Shown here piece after piece: positions 9,162 to 16,496 of a stretch of DNA of 64,000 nt. Origin of the DNA: Novosphingobium fuchskuhlense (GTDB lineage: Bacteria; Pseudomonadota; Alphaproteobacteria; Sphingomonadales; Sphingomonadaceae). Each line of letters begins with the position of its first letter. The stretch's first letter is position 1. Under the pieces are notes generated by a model. That model saw only the letters and a list, made by a program, of their open reading frames with translations, had not been told where the DNA came from and made no database searches. Where the stretch lies: contig NZ_KQ954244.1 in the NCBI RefSeq assembly GCF_001519075.1, positions 372,001-436,000 on the forward strand, in the 5' to 3' direction. The position numbers were made by a program, and so were the translations under genes.

Positions 9162-9860
9162 TCAGCCGCCGTGGACTTCCGCCACGTCGACCTTGAGGCC
9201 GGGGCCCATCGACGACGACAGACCGACCTTGCGCAGGTACTTGCCCTTGGCGCCGGCGGGCTTCGCCTTGACGATCGCATCGACGAACGCGTCGAAGTTG
9301 GCGCGCAGCGCCTCGTTCGAGAAGCTCATCTTGCCGATGCCGCCATGGATGATGCCGGCCTTTTCGACGCGGAATTCGATCTGGCCGGCCTTCGCCGCCT
9401 TGACCGCATCCGCGACGTTGGGGGTGACGGTTCCGAGCTTCGGGTTCGGCATCAGGCCCTTGGGGCCCAGCACCTTGCCGAGGCGGCCGACGATGCCCAT
9501 CATGTCGGGCGTCGCGATCACGCGGCCATAATCGAGGTTGCCGTTCTGCATGTCCTCGAGCAGGTCTTCGGCGCCAACCTTGTCAGCACCCGCCGCAAGC
9601 GCGGCTTCGGCCTTGTCGCCACGCGCGAACACGGCGACCTTGACGTCCTTGCCAGTGCCCGAGGGCAGCGTGACCATGCCGCGGACCATCTGGTCGGCGT
9701 GGCGCGGATCGACGCCGAGGTTGAGGGCAACCTCGATGGTTTCGTCGAACTTGGTGCGCTTCAGGTCCTTGAGGAGCTGGATCGCTTCGTCGACCTTGTA
9801 GAGCTTCTGGTTATCGCCCAGCTTTTCGGCGAGGGCCTTCTGGTTCTTCGTCGTCTTCAT
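9162..9860 (-). CDS. rplA: 50S ribosomal protein L1
   Basis: 232 aa, the usual length. Forms the mobile L1 stalk of the large subunit near the E site and classically represses translation of its own L11-L1 mRNA. Recognisable signatures: [15 protein letters not shown] near residue 48, and the L1 signature region [18 protein letters not shown]. It starts 4 nt after the rplK stop, so the two are translated from one message. The upstream neighbours secE-nusG are not contiguous; see the insertion at 10.8-13.9 kb. Confidence 0.98.
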   Translation of the reverse strand: MKTTKNQKALAEKLGDNQKLYKVDEAIQLLKDLKRTKFDETIEVALNLGVDPRHADQMVRGMVTLPSGTGKDVKVAVFARGDKAEAALAAGADKVGAEDLLEDMQNGNLDYGRVIATPDMMGIVGRLGKVLGPKGLMPNPKLGTVTPNVADAVKAAKAGQIEFRVEKAGIIHGGIGKMSFSNEALRANFDAFVDAIVKAKPAGAKGKYLRKVGLSSSMGPGLKVDVAEVHGG

Positions 9861-9864
9861 CGGA

Positions 9865-10293
9865 TCAACCCTCCACCTGCAGGCCCATGGCGCGCGCCGA
9901 ACCTTCGATGATCTTGATCGCCGCGTCCTCGTCGTTCGCGTTCAGATCCTTCATCTTGAGCGCGGCGACTTCGGCGAGCTGCGCGCGGGTGATCTTGCCG
10001 GCCGAGATCTTGCCCGGCTCCTTCGAGCCGGACTTGAGGCCGAGCACCTTCTTGATGAGGAAGGTCGCCGGCGGGGTCTTCGTCACGAAGGTGAACGACT
10101 TGTCCGAATAGACCGTGATGATGGTGGGCAGCGGGGTGCCCTTTTCGACTTCTTGAGTCGCGGCGTTGAATTCCTTGCAGAAACCCATGATGTTGACACC
10201 GCGCTGACCGAGCGCGGGCCCGATCGGCGGCGAGGGCTTCGCTTCACCAGCTGCAACCTGCAGCTTGATGTAACCATCGATTTTCTTGGCCAC
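9865..10293 (-). CDS. rplK: 50S ribosomal protein L11
   Basis: 142 aa. Binds the GTPase-associated region of 23S rRNA and is needed for stringent-factor activation. Typical start [17 protein letters not shown] and proline-rich linker [18 protein letters not shown]. The start is GTG 10293, preceded by GGAGG with good spacing; ATG codons further upstream in frame would add unrelated sequence. First gene of the rplK-rplA pair, with its own promoter (10414-10442), because nusG lies 3.8 kb away behind two opposite-strand genes. Confidence 0.97.
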   Translation of the reverse strand: MAKKIDGYIKLQVAAGEAKPSPPIGPALGQRGVNIMGFCKEFNAATQEVEKGTPLPTIITVYSDKSFTFVTKTPPATFLIKKVLGLKSGSKEPGKISAGKITRAQLAEVAALKMKDLNANDEDAAIKIIEGSARAMGLQVEG

Positions 10294-10351
10294 GATTGGC
10301 CTCCTTTCGTCCTGTTGGGGGCCGAAGCCTCCGCAGAGTGAGCGGTCAAAC

Positions 10352-10367
10352 GGATGCCGGGGCATCC
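10352..10367 (-). promoter_or_regulatory. Hairpin in the rplK leader
   Basis: Perfect 7-bp stem GGATGCC/GGCATCC with a 2-nt GG loop, 59 nt upstream of the rplK GTG and inside the predicted 5' untranslated RNA. L11 operon leaders often carry the L1 target for autoregulation; whether this is that site cannot be decided by eye. Confidence 0.4.
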
Positions 10368-10413
10368 TCCCGCACGGAATCAGGCGAGGACGAATCCCTG
10401 CCGGAAGCGCGGG

Positions 10414-10442
10414 CGATTAGCGGGGACGTGGGCGTTTGGCAA
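10414..10442 (-). promoter_or_regulatory. Predicted rplKA promoter (TTGCCA-N17-TAATCG)
   Basis: On the minus strand, -35 TTGCCA (10442-10437), exactly 17 nt, then -10 TAATCG (10419-10414). The same design is found before secE (TTGCCA-N17-TAAATG) and before tRNA-Trp (TTGCGC-N17-TAAGGG), which supports all three. Predicted leader to rplK is about 110-115 nt. Confidence 0.6.
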
Positions 10443-10770
10443 TGGGGGCTGCCGATAGGCCGTCATTGGTGGCATCCCCTGTGCTGTCGCAACACAAGGC
10501 ACCGCACCGTGTGGGCTCTGCACCGCAACATCCGTATGCGGCTCACCGGGGGCTGCCGGATGCCTGCCGGCCTGACCCGGCCATGCCTCGCATAATGGGC
10601 GCGCCGCCGGACAGGGACTGTGAATGGTGGCGAAAACAAGGTGTACCGCAACCGGGGCGGGCGTTTAGGTCGTTTTGCAAACCATCCGCAATTCTCGCTA
10701 CGTAATACCTTTAGCCAACGTCCAGAAATCGCGGTGCCTGCCACGGCGCCCCCCTGTTGCGAGGTTGAGC

Positions 10771-12528
10771 ATGAGGGTACAGTCAAAATACATGAAGGTG
10801 CGCGCGCGGACCTTGAGCCGGCTTGCACCAGCACTTGTTGCGGCGCTGGCCTACGGGCTTGGCGGTGCCCTCGTCCTCCCTGTAGCCGCGCAGGCCCAGA
10901 CCGCCCCGGGGGCGACGATTTCGGCGCAGGATGCGGAGCGCTTCCTCCAGCAGGCAACGTTTGGCTATTCGGACGCGGACATCGCACTTGTGCAATCAAT
11001 TGGCTATTCGGCATGGATCGACAAGCAATTTGCCATGCCGGTGCAATACTCTCACCTCGATGCATATAATAGCATCTTTCCGACTATAAAAGATTCAAAC
11101 ATTAACCCCATTCATCCCGGGATGTGGATTGGTTTTACAAAAGACGATCAGCTGAGACAGCGCTATCTTTTTGCAATATCGCAAATACTGGTCAATTCTA
11201 CTTATGTGAATGCGACGCAGGATTATGGGCGAGCCATGGCGCGCTACGTGGATATCCTGCAGACGACAGGTCTGACGACATTCGGTGAGCTGTTGACGCA
11301 AGTGTCGCTGAGCCCGGCGATGGGTGCCTTCCTTTCCAACCTGTACAATCGCGGTGACAGCAGTTTGCCCGGGACACAGCCTGACCAGAATTATGCCCGC
11401 GAGGTGATGCAGCTGTTTTCGATCGGCTTGTGGCAACTCAATCCGGATGGAAGCCGCAAGCTCGATGCCAATGGGCAGCCCATCCCGACCTATACGCAGG
11501 CTGACGTGGTGGGAATTTCCAAGGCCCTCACCGGTTTCGGGCTGAAGGGCGCGACTGCGGATGATTGGGAATACACCAACTGCTTTTGCCAGCCCCCCGC
11601 AGAGCCGGCTGTGCAGATGAAGCCCATGGAGGGCAACAACTCGTACCACTCCTCGTCGGAGAAGAAGTTCCTCGGCGTCACGATCAAGGCTGGTGCGACC
11701 AAACCGATTACGGATCTCAAGGTCGTGATGAACCGCCTTGTGAGGCATCCCAATGTCGGCCCCTTTATCGGCCGGCAGCTGATCCAGCGCTTCGTGACAA
11801 GCAATCCGAGCCCGGCTTACATCGCCCGCGTCTCAGCCGTTTTCGACAACAACGGGGCGGGCGTGCGCGGCGACATGAAGGCGGTGATCAAGGCCATTCT
11901 GCTCGATCCGGAAGCGCGCGATCCAGCCAAGGCAGCCGACCCCACGTTCGGCCGCATCCGCGAACCGATCCAGCGCTATGCCCAGATCCTGCGCGTGTTC
12001 AACGCCAAGCCCGGCGATGATCCCAATGATTTCGGCATTCCGACCTGGGACTATGACAGCCACAAGGGCCTGTGGCAGTCGCCGCTCCATGCCCATACCG
12101 TGTTCAACTTCTACTATCCCGATTACAAACCGGCCGGGACCGAGCTTTTCAAACGCGAACTGGTCTCGCCCGAGATGCAGATCACGACCGCTGCGTCAGT
12201 CGGGGATATCGACGACTTCATGTGGAACACGCTGCTTTATGCAGGCCTGACGAAATATGTCGATGAGGCGCATCCCAATGCCATCACACTGCAACTCGAT
12301 TACAGCGATTGGCTGCCGCTGGTGCGGACGCCCACAGCGCTGATCGAGAAAATGAACCAGCGATTCATGGCCGGGCAGATGTCTGCCGCTCTCAAACGGC
12401 AGATCCGCGATTCCATGGCGGCCATTACGGACGATTGGGCTCAGACCAGCGGCGGCCTTCCCCAGCTCAAATTCGCCCGGGCCATGCGGGTCATGATCGC
12501 ATCCGCAGAATACGTCGTTCAGAAGTAG
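10771..12528 (+). CDS. DUF1800 family exported protein
   Basis: 585 aa. Signal peptide with basic start (MRVQSKYMKVRARTLSRL) and a core ending near VAAQAQ. The mature part opens with AERFLQQATFGYSDADI, the hallmark start of DUF1800, and includes NYAREVMQLFSIGLWQLN and a late HAHTVFNFYYPDYKP. Function unknown; DUF1800 genes commonly pair with DUF1501 genes, as here (12 nt gap). ATG 10771 has GAGG 6 nt upstream; ATG 10792 is a shorter option. The 5' third (about 10990-11230) is visibly AT-richer than neighbouring genes, a possible sign of transfer. It lies opposite to and between nusG and rplK. Confidence 0.85.
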   Translation: MRVQSKYMKVRARTLSRLAPALVAALAYGLGGALVLPVAAQAQTAPGATISAQDAERFLQQATFGYSDADIALVQSIGYSAWIDKQFAMPVQYSHLDAYNSIFPTIKDSNINPIHPGMWIGFTKDDQLRQRYLFAISQILVNSTYVNATQDYGRAMARYVDILQTTGLTTFGELLTQVSLSPAMGAFLSNLYNRGDSSLPGTQPDQNYAREVMQLFSIGLWQLNPDGSRKLDANGQPIPTYTQADVVGISKALTGFGLKGATADDWEYTNCFCQPPAEPAVQMKPMEGNNSYHSSSEKKFLGVTIKAGATKPITDLKVVMNRLVRHPNVGPFIGRQLIQRFVTSNPSPAYIARVSAVFDNNGAGVRGDMKAVIKAILLDPEARDPAKAADPTFGRIREPIQRYAQILRVFNAKPGDDPNDFGIPTWDYDSHKGLWQSPLHAHTVFNFYYPDYKPAGTELFKRELVSPEMQITTAASVGDIDDFMWNTLLYAGLTKYVDEAHPNAITLQLDYSDWLPLVRTPTALIEKMNQRFMAGQMSAALKRQIRDSMAAITDDWAQTSGGLPQLKFARAMRVMIASAEYVVQK

Positions 12529-12540
12529 GAGAGGAAGTCC

Positions 12541-13893
12541 ATGACCCACGCAGCCTCGCGCCGCGAATTCCTCCGCCAGGCCAGTGCCTTTGCTGCTGCC
12601 GGCATTGCCTCCCCATTTGCGATGAGATTTGCCGGAATTGCCGCAGCATCGGCGCAAACCGCGAGCGATTACAAGGCCCTCGTCTATGTCGCGCTGGGTG
12701 GTGGCAACGACCATCTGAGCAGCATCGTGCCCTACGACATGCCATCCTATACGAACTATGCGAATGTGCGGAAGGACCTGGCCCTTGCACGCGCCAAGCT
12801 GCTGCCGCTCACCGCAGCGAGCCAGCAAAAAGGGCTACAGATCGCCCTCAGCCCCCGCTTGACCGGCATTCGCAAGCTCTACAATGCCGGCCGTATCGCC
12901 GTCGTGGCCAACGTCGGCCCGCTGCTCGAGCCGACTACGCGCGCCGACATCGATGCTGGCCGGGCGAAGCTGCCCCGCCTGCTGGGCTCGCATTTCGACC
13001 AGAGTAACATGTGGGCGAGCCTCAACGAGGCCAGCGAATATGGCTGGGGCGGGCGCATGGCAGACATCATGGCCTCCACCAATGCCCATCCCATCGCCAC
13101 GACCATTTCATCGGCGGGATATACCCGCTTCGGGATGGGCGCCAACACGTATGCCTTTGCCGTCTCGAACGATGGTGTGCCGCAGCCCTATTTCGAACCG
13201 GGATCGCCCTTTGAACGCGCGGTAACCGGATCGGGGACGCGGACCAATCTGCTCGAGAAAGCCTATGCGCAGGCCCATGAAACCCTGCGGGACGAATCCG
13301 CCATCCTGAACGGCGCCATTTTGCCGGACGCGACATTCGGCCAGACCCCCGGCGGCGGCGAGAACGAACTGGCCAACAGCCTGCGCACCATCGGCCGCCT
13401 GATCGGCGCAAGCAGCGCGATCGGGGCGCGGCGTCAGGTATTCTACGTCGAACTGGGCGGGTTCGACACCCACAGCGAACAGAACATCTGGCACCCCCAG
13501 CTGATGACCAAGCTGAACAGTGCGCTGGTCTTCTTCGATTCCATGCTCGGCAAGCTCGGGATGCGGGACAAGGTCACGCTGTTCACCACATCAGAATTCG
13601 GTCGCAACTTCGTGCCCAATGAAGATGGCACCGATCACGGCTGGGGATCGCATCATCTCGTCATGGGCGGCGCGGTCAACGGCGGGAACATCTACGGCAA
13701 GCTGCCCGCCATCAACGTCAACGGTCCGGACACGACCTATGAGGGTGGGCCGATGCTGCCTAGCACGTCGGCCTCGCAATACGCTGCAACACTCGGGAGG
13801 TGGATGGGGATCAGCGAGAGCGACCTTGCCGATATTCTGCCCGATCTGGCGCGCTTCGATGCGAAAGATCTGGGCTTCATGAAAAAGGCCTGA
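12541..13893 (+). CDS. DUF1501 family protein, Tat-exported
   Basis: 450 aa. Twin-arginine signal SRREFLRQ followed by an Ala-rich core, so it is exported folded. DUF1501 proteins belong to the alkaline-phosphatase/sulfatase-like fold; visible here are YVALGGGNDHLS near residue 55, VELGGFDTHSEQN around 302, and the late metal-site-like TTSEFGRN and DHGWGSHHLVMG. GAGAGGAAG precedes the ATG. It is the partner of the DUF1800 gene 12 nt upstream, and the two probably act together in the cell envelope; substrate unknown. Confidence 0.86.
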   Translation: MTHAASRREFLRQASAFAAAGIASPFAMRFAGIAAASAQTASDYKALVYVALGGGNDHLSSIVPYDMPSYTNYANVRKDLALARAKLLPLTAASQQKGLQIALSPRLTGIRKLYNAGRIAVVANVGPLLEPTTRADIDAGRAKLPRLLGSHFDQSNMWASLNEASEYGWGGRMADIMASTNAHPIATTISSAGYTRFGMGANTYAFAVSNDGVPQPYFEPGSPFERAVTGSGTRTNLLEKAYAQAHETLRDESAILNGAILPDATFGQTPGGGENELANSLRTIGRLIGASSAIGARRQVFYVELGGFDTHSEQNIWHPQLMTKLNSALVFFDSMLGKLGMRDKVTLFTTSEFGRNFVPNEDGTDHGWGSHHLVMGGAVNGGNIYGKLPAINVNGPDTTYEGGPMLPSTSASQYAATLGRWMGISESDLADILPDLARFDAKDLGFMKKA

Positions 13894-13954
13894 GGCCCGG
13901 CGTTGATGCCGAATCCGGAGCTAACGGCGGCATTTCAGGCAGCCCACAACACTT

Positions 13955-13987
13955 CGGGCTGCAAAGGCAGCTGGCCCTTGCAGCCCG
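13955..13987 (+). terminator. Inverted repeat after the DUF1501 gene
   Basis: CGGGCTGCAAAGG (13955-13967) against CCCTTGCAGCCCG (13975-13987), 12 of 13 pairs with a 7-nt loop, 62 nt after the DUF1501 stop. No U-run. Candidate transcript end or mRNA-stabilising hairpin between the convergent DUF1501 and nusG genes. Confidence 0.45.
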
Positions 13988-14051
13988 TAAGGCTGGTTCT
14001 ATCGCTTGAAGGGCCCCTTCGGTCCGCCTTTGGCGAACCACCTCGCCCAGA

Positions 14052-14072
14052 CCTCTCCCCACCGGGGAGGGG
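14052..14072. repeat. CCCCTCCC-type palindromic element
   Basis: CCTCTCCCC-ACC-GGGGAGGGG, 32 nt past the nusG stop. Same class as the two perfect palindromes at 34939-34960 and 35013-35034. It could serve as the 3' hairpin of the secE-nusG transcript. Confidence 0.5.
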
Positions 14073-14104
14073 AGCGCATGGGGCATGGTTCGTGCGGGCT
14101 GATG

Positions 14105-14641
14105 TTACTTGACGAGTTCGACTTCTTCGAAGCTCAGTTCGACCGGGGTGGCGCGGCCGAAGATGGAGACGGCGACCTTGACGCGCTGCTTCTCGAAATC
14201 CAGCTCTTCCACGGTTCCGTTGAATGAGGCGAACGGACCGGCGTTGACCTTGACCGAATCGCCGATCTCGTAATCGACGAGGACCTGCTTGCGCGGTTCG
14301 GCGGCAGCGGCCTCGCGCGCGCCGAAGTAGCGGGCGGCTTCCTTGTCGGAAATCGGCTGCGGCTTGTTGTTGTTGCCGAGGAACCCGGTGACCTTGGGCG
14401 TGTTCTTCACGAGGTGGTAGATGTCATCATTCATCGCGAGCTTGGCGAGGACGTAGCCGGGCATGAACTTGCGCTCGACCTGGACCTTCTTGCCGCGCTT
14501 CACCTCGGTGACGGTTTCGGTGGGCACCTCGACCGCCTCGACCAGCTGCGAGAGGCCGATGCGCTCGGCCTCGGAGAGGATCGCTTCCTTCACCTTGTTC
14601 TCGAAGCCGGAATAGGCGTGAATGATGTACCAGCGGGCCAT
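14105..14641 (-). CDS. nusG: Transcription termination/antitermination protein NusG
   Basis: 178 aa. Binds RNA polymerase and links it to Rho or the ribosome. N-terminal NGN domain begins ARWYIIHAYSGFENKVKEAI and holds KFMPGYVLAKL; the C-terminal KOW domain is seen in DSVKVNAGPFASFNGTVEELD. It starts 27 nt after secE, as in the conserved secE-nusG pair. The usual next genes, rplK-rplA, are displaced: two opposite-strand genes of 3.1 kb intervene. Confidence 0.97.
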   Translation of the reverse strand: MARWYIIHAYSGFENKVKEAILSEAERIGLSQLVEAVEVPTETVTEVKRGKKVQVERKFMPGYVLAKLAMNDDIYHLVKNTPKVTGFLGNNNKPQPISDKEAARYFGAREAAAAEPRKQVLVDYEIGDSVKVNAGPFASFNGTVEELDFEKQRVKVAVSIFGRATPVELSFEEVELVK

Positions 14642-14668
14642 GGGCAGTCCTTGAATTGGGTCGAGAGA

Positions 14669-14863
14669 TCAGGCGAGCGACAGGAGCGAGCGCACGATCA
14701 GGCTGAAGATCGAATCGATGCCGAGGAAGAACACTGCAAGGATGAGCATCATGATGCCGACGAAGATTGCGGTCGTGGTCGTCTCGGCGCGGGTCGGCCA
14801 GATCACCTTGCGCGCTTCGGCGCGGACCTGGTTGATGAATTCACCGGGGCTGATCTTTGCCAT
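14669..14863 (-). CDS. secE: Preprotein translocase subunit SecE
   Basis: 64 aa, the short single-helix form typical of alphaproteobacteria. Conserved amphipathic segment FINQVRAEARKVIWPTRAET precedes one C-terminal membrane helix (IFVGIMMLILAVFFLGID). Stabilises SecY in the SecYEG channel. ATG 14863 with AGGAAC upstream was chosen; an in-frame upstream ATG would add 14 unrelated residues. Its own promoter is predicted at 14999-15027, although an alcohol dehydrogenase gene is read on the same strand further upstream. Confidence 0.94.
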   Translation of the reverse strand: MAKISPGEFINQVRAEARKVIWPTRAETTTTAIFVGIMMLILAVFFLGIDSIFSLIVRSLLSLA

Positions 14864-14998
14864 CGTGTTCCTGCCAATCACATCAACTTGAGGCCGCACG
14901 TCCATCGCGCGGTTTCCACGGCTTCCGGCTAGGCCTCATCGCCGCCCCGGACAGGTCCGGGAGGGGCAGGCGAGGTTTCCGATGTCGGAAGAGCCCTG

Positions 14999-15027
14999 CA
15001 TTTAGGGCCTAGCCCCGCCCTTGGCAA
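14999..15027 (-). promoter_or_regulatory. Predicted secE-nusG promoter (TTGCCA-N17-TAAATG)
   Basis: Minus strand: -35 TTGCCA (15027-15022), 17-nt spacer, -10 TAAATG (15004-14999), giving a leader of roughly 125-130 nt to secE. The rest of the 307-nt gap between secE and the alcohol dehydrogenase gene (14864-15170) shows GC-rich sequence and no gene. Confidence 0.62.
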
Positions 15028-15170
15028 GAGCGCGGGACTCCGTTTGCGCCCCGTGCGGATGGCACGGGGCGTGGCTGCACCGGGGCAAGCCACAGCCCGG
15101 ACGCCCGTTCAGCGTCCTCGCGGGAGTGGCCAGGCGGGGAATTGGCCGGTGCGCAATCCGCCCCAGCGGC

Positions 15171-16217
15171 TCAAATGGTCTTCGTATCGATCACGAAGCG
15201 GTAGCGCACATCGCTCTTCACCATGCGCGCATAGGCGGCCTCGATCTCGTCCATGCGAATCAGCTCGATGTCCGAGACCACGCCATTCTCGGCGCAGAAA
15301 TCCAGCATCTCCTGCGTTTCCGCGATGCCGCCGATGAGCGAGCCGGCAATGCTGCGGCGGCGCGTCAGCAAGTGGAACAGCGTGGGCATCGGGTGCGGCT
15401 TTTCCGGCCCGCCGACCATCACCATCGTCCCGTCACGGGTGAGCGTGAGCAGGAAGGGATCGAGATCGTGGCTGTGCGAGACGGTGTTGATGATGAGATC
15501 GAGGCTCTCGCGGGCGGCCTTCATGGCGGCCTTGTCGGTCGAGACGACGACATGGTGCGCGCCGAGATCGAGGATGGCCTGCCGCTTGGCGGGATTGGTG
15601 GTGAAGCCGGTGACTTCGGCACCCAGCGCGCGGGCGAGCTTGATGCCCATGTGGCCAAGACCGCCGATGCCGACGACGCCGACTCGCTTGCCGGGGCCCG
15701 CTTGCCAGTGGCGCAAGGGCGACCACGTGGTGATCCCGGCGCAGAGCAGCGGCGCGACCGCGGCGAGTTGCTCCGGCTTGTGGCGGATCGAAAGAACATA
15801 GGCCTCGTCCACCACGATAGTCTGCGCATAGCCGCCGAGCGTGTGCCCGGGCGCATCGGGCGAGGGCGAATTGTAGGTGCCGGTCATGCCGCTGGCGCAG
15901 AATTGCTCCAGCCCATCGCCGCAGGCCGCGCAAGTCCGGCAGCTATCGACGATGCAGCCGACACCGACCGTGTCCCCAGCGGCGAATCGGGTGACGGCGC
16001 TGCCCACGGCGCTGACCGTGCCGACAATCTCGTGCCCCGGCACGCACGGGAAGAGGGTGCCGCCCCATTCGCCGCGCACCGTATGGAGATCGGAATGGCA
16101 CACGCCGCAAAAGGCGATGGCGATCACCACGTCCTTCGGACCGGGCTCGCGGCGCTCGATGACGAAAGGGCCGAGCGGCTGGTCGGCGGCGTGGGCGGCA
16201 TAGGCCTTGACGTTCAT
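15171..16217 (-). CDS. Zinc-dependent alcohol dehydrogenase, YahK/cinnamyl-alcohol type
   Basis: 348 aa, medium-chain dehydrogenase. Catalytic zinc ligands in FCGVCHSDLH and GHEIVG; structural zinc cysteines in CRTCAACGDGLEQFC; cofactor motif GIGGLGHMGIK. Family members reduce a range of aldehydes with NADPH. ATG 16217 gives MNVKAYAAHAADQPLGPF, matching the family start; further ATGs up to 16286 would add a non-homologous leader and approach the tRNA. It lies between tRNA-Trp and secE on the same strand, an atypical place, so it may be an insertion in the ancestral tRNA-Trp-secE order. Confidence 0.9.
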   Translation of the reverse strand: MNVKAYAAHAADQPLGPFVIERREPGPKDVVIAIAFCGVCHSDLHTVRGEWGGTLFPCVPGHEIVGTVSAVGSAVTRFAAGDTVGVGCIVDSCRTCAACGDGLEQFCASGMTGTYNSPSPDAPGHTLGGYAQTIVVDEAYVLSIRHKPEQLAAVAPLLCAGITTWSPLRHWQAGPGKRVGVVGIGGLGHMGIKLARALGAEVTGFTTNPAKRQAILDLGAHHVVVSTDKAAMKAARESLDLIINTVSHSHDLDPFLLTLTRDGTMVMVGGPEKPHPMPTLFHLLTRRRSIAGSLIGGIAETQEMLDFCAENGVVSDIELIRMDEIEAAYARMVKSDVRYRFVIDTKTI

Positions 16218-16310
16218 GGCACGGAAACTTTCGGCAGGAGGAGCGGCACTGGCGCGCACCATGGCAGCCGGCGCGTGGCGCGACAAACTCTCGAAAGTGG
16301 GAAGCGGGCG

Positions 16311-16333
16311 CCAGGTCCTTCAGCAGGACCTGG
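16311..16333 (-). terminator. Hairpin immediately 3' of tRNA-Trp
   Basis: Perfect 8-bp stem CCAGGTCC/GGACCTGG with a 7-nt loop; its first three bases in the sense of the tRNA are the encoded CCA end. No U-run. It may end or process the tRNA transcript before the alcohol dehydrogenase gene. Confidence 0.5.
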
Positions 16334-16406
16334 CAGGAGTGGAGGGACTCGAACCCCCGGCCCTCGGTTTTGGAGACCGATGCTCTACCAACTGAGCTAC
16401 ACTCCT
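16331..16406 (-). tRNA. trnW: tRNA-Trp (CCA anticodon)
   Basis: 76 nt with encoded 3' CCA. Acceptor stem AGGAGTG pairs with CACTCCT; D-arm GCTCAGTTGGTAGAGC; anticodon stem-loop TCGGT-CTCCAAA-ACCGA with anticodon CCA; T-arm GGGGGTTCGAGTCCCTC. All four arms close. tRNA-Trp upstream of secE-nusG is a common bacterial order; here one dehydrogenase gene separates them. Confidence 0.97.
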
Positions 16407-16420
16407 GTGCCGGAGGAGTG

Positions 16421-16449
16421 CCCTTAGTGGGTTGCCGCGCGCAGCGCAA
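16421..16449 (-). promoter_or_regulatory. Predicted tRNA-Trp promoter (TTGCGC-N17-TAAGGG)
   Basis: Minus strand: -35 TTGCGC (16449-16444), 17-nt spacer, -10 TAAGGG (16426-16421), about 14 nt before the first tRNA base. Same design as the secE and rplK promoters. Confidence 0.55.
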
Positions 16450-16496
16450 CTGCAGATGCGCCAACTGCTCCGGCATGACGGATCGGCGCCATGCGA

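Larger units (their letters stand above)
10294..10770. other. 477-nt divergent intergenic region between rplK and the DUF1800 gene
   Basis: Holds the rplK leader on the minus strand (hairpin 10352-10367, promoter 10414-10442) and presumably the promoter of the DUF1800 gene on the plus strand near 10640-10720, where the sequence turns AT-richer (TTTTGCAA at 10673-10680, then TACGTAATACC). No protein-coding gene or tRNA was recognised. This is one junction of the insertion that separates rplKA from secE-nusG. Confidence 0.55.

Noticed and set aside
7616..9280. 554-codon minus-strand frame opposite the Cyc2-like gene
   Set aside because: The plus strand has a signal peptide and haem motif; the opposite frame is low-complexity and runs into the rplA 3' end.
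10463..11065. 200-codon minus-strand frame across the rplK/DUF1800 spacer
   Set aside because: Overlaps the predicted promoter region and the signal peptide of DUF1800; no motif and Arg/Ser-rich.
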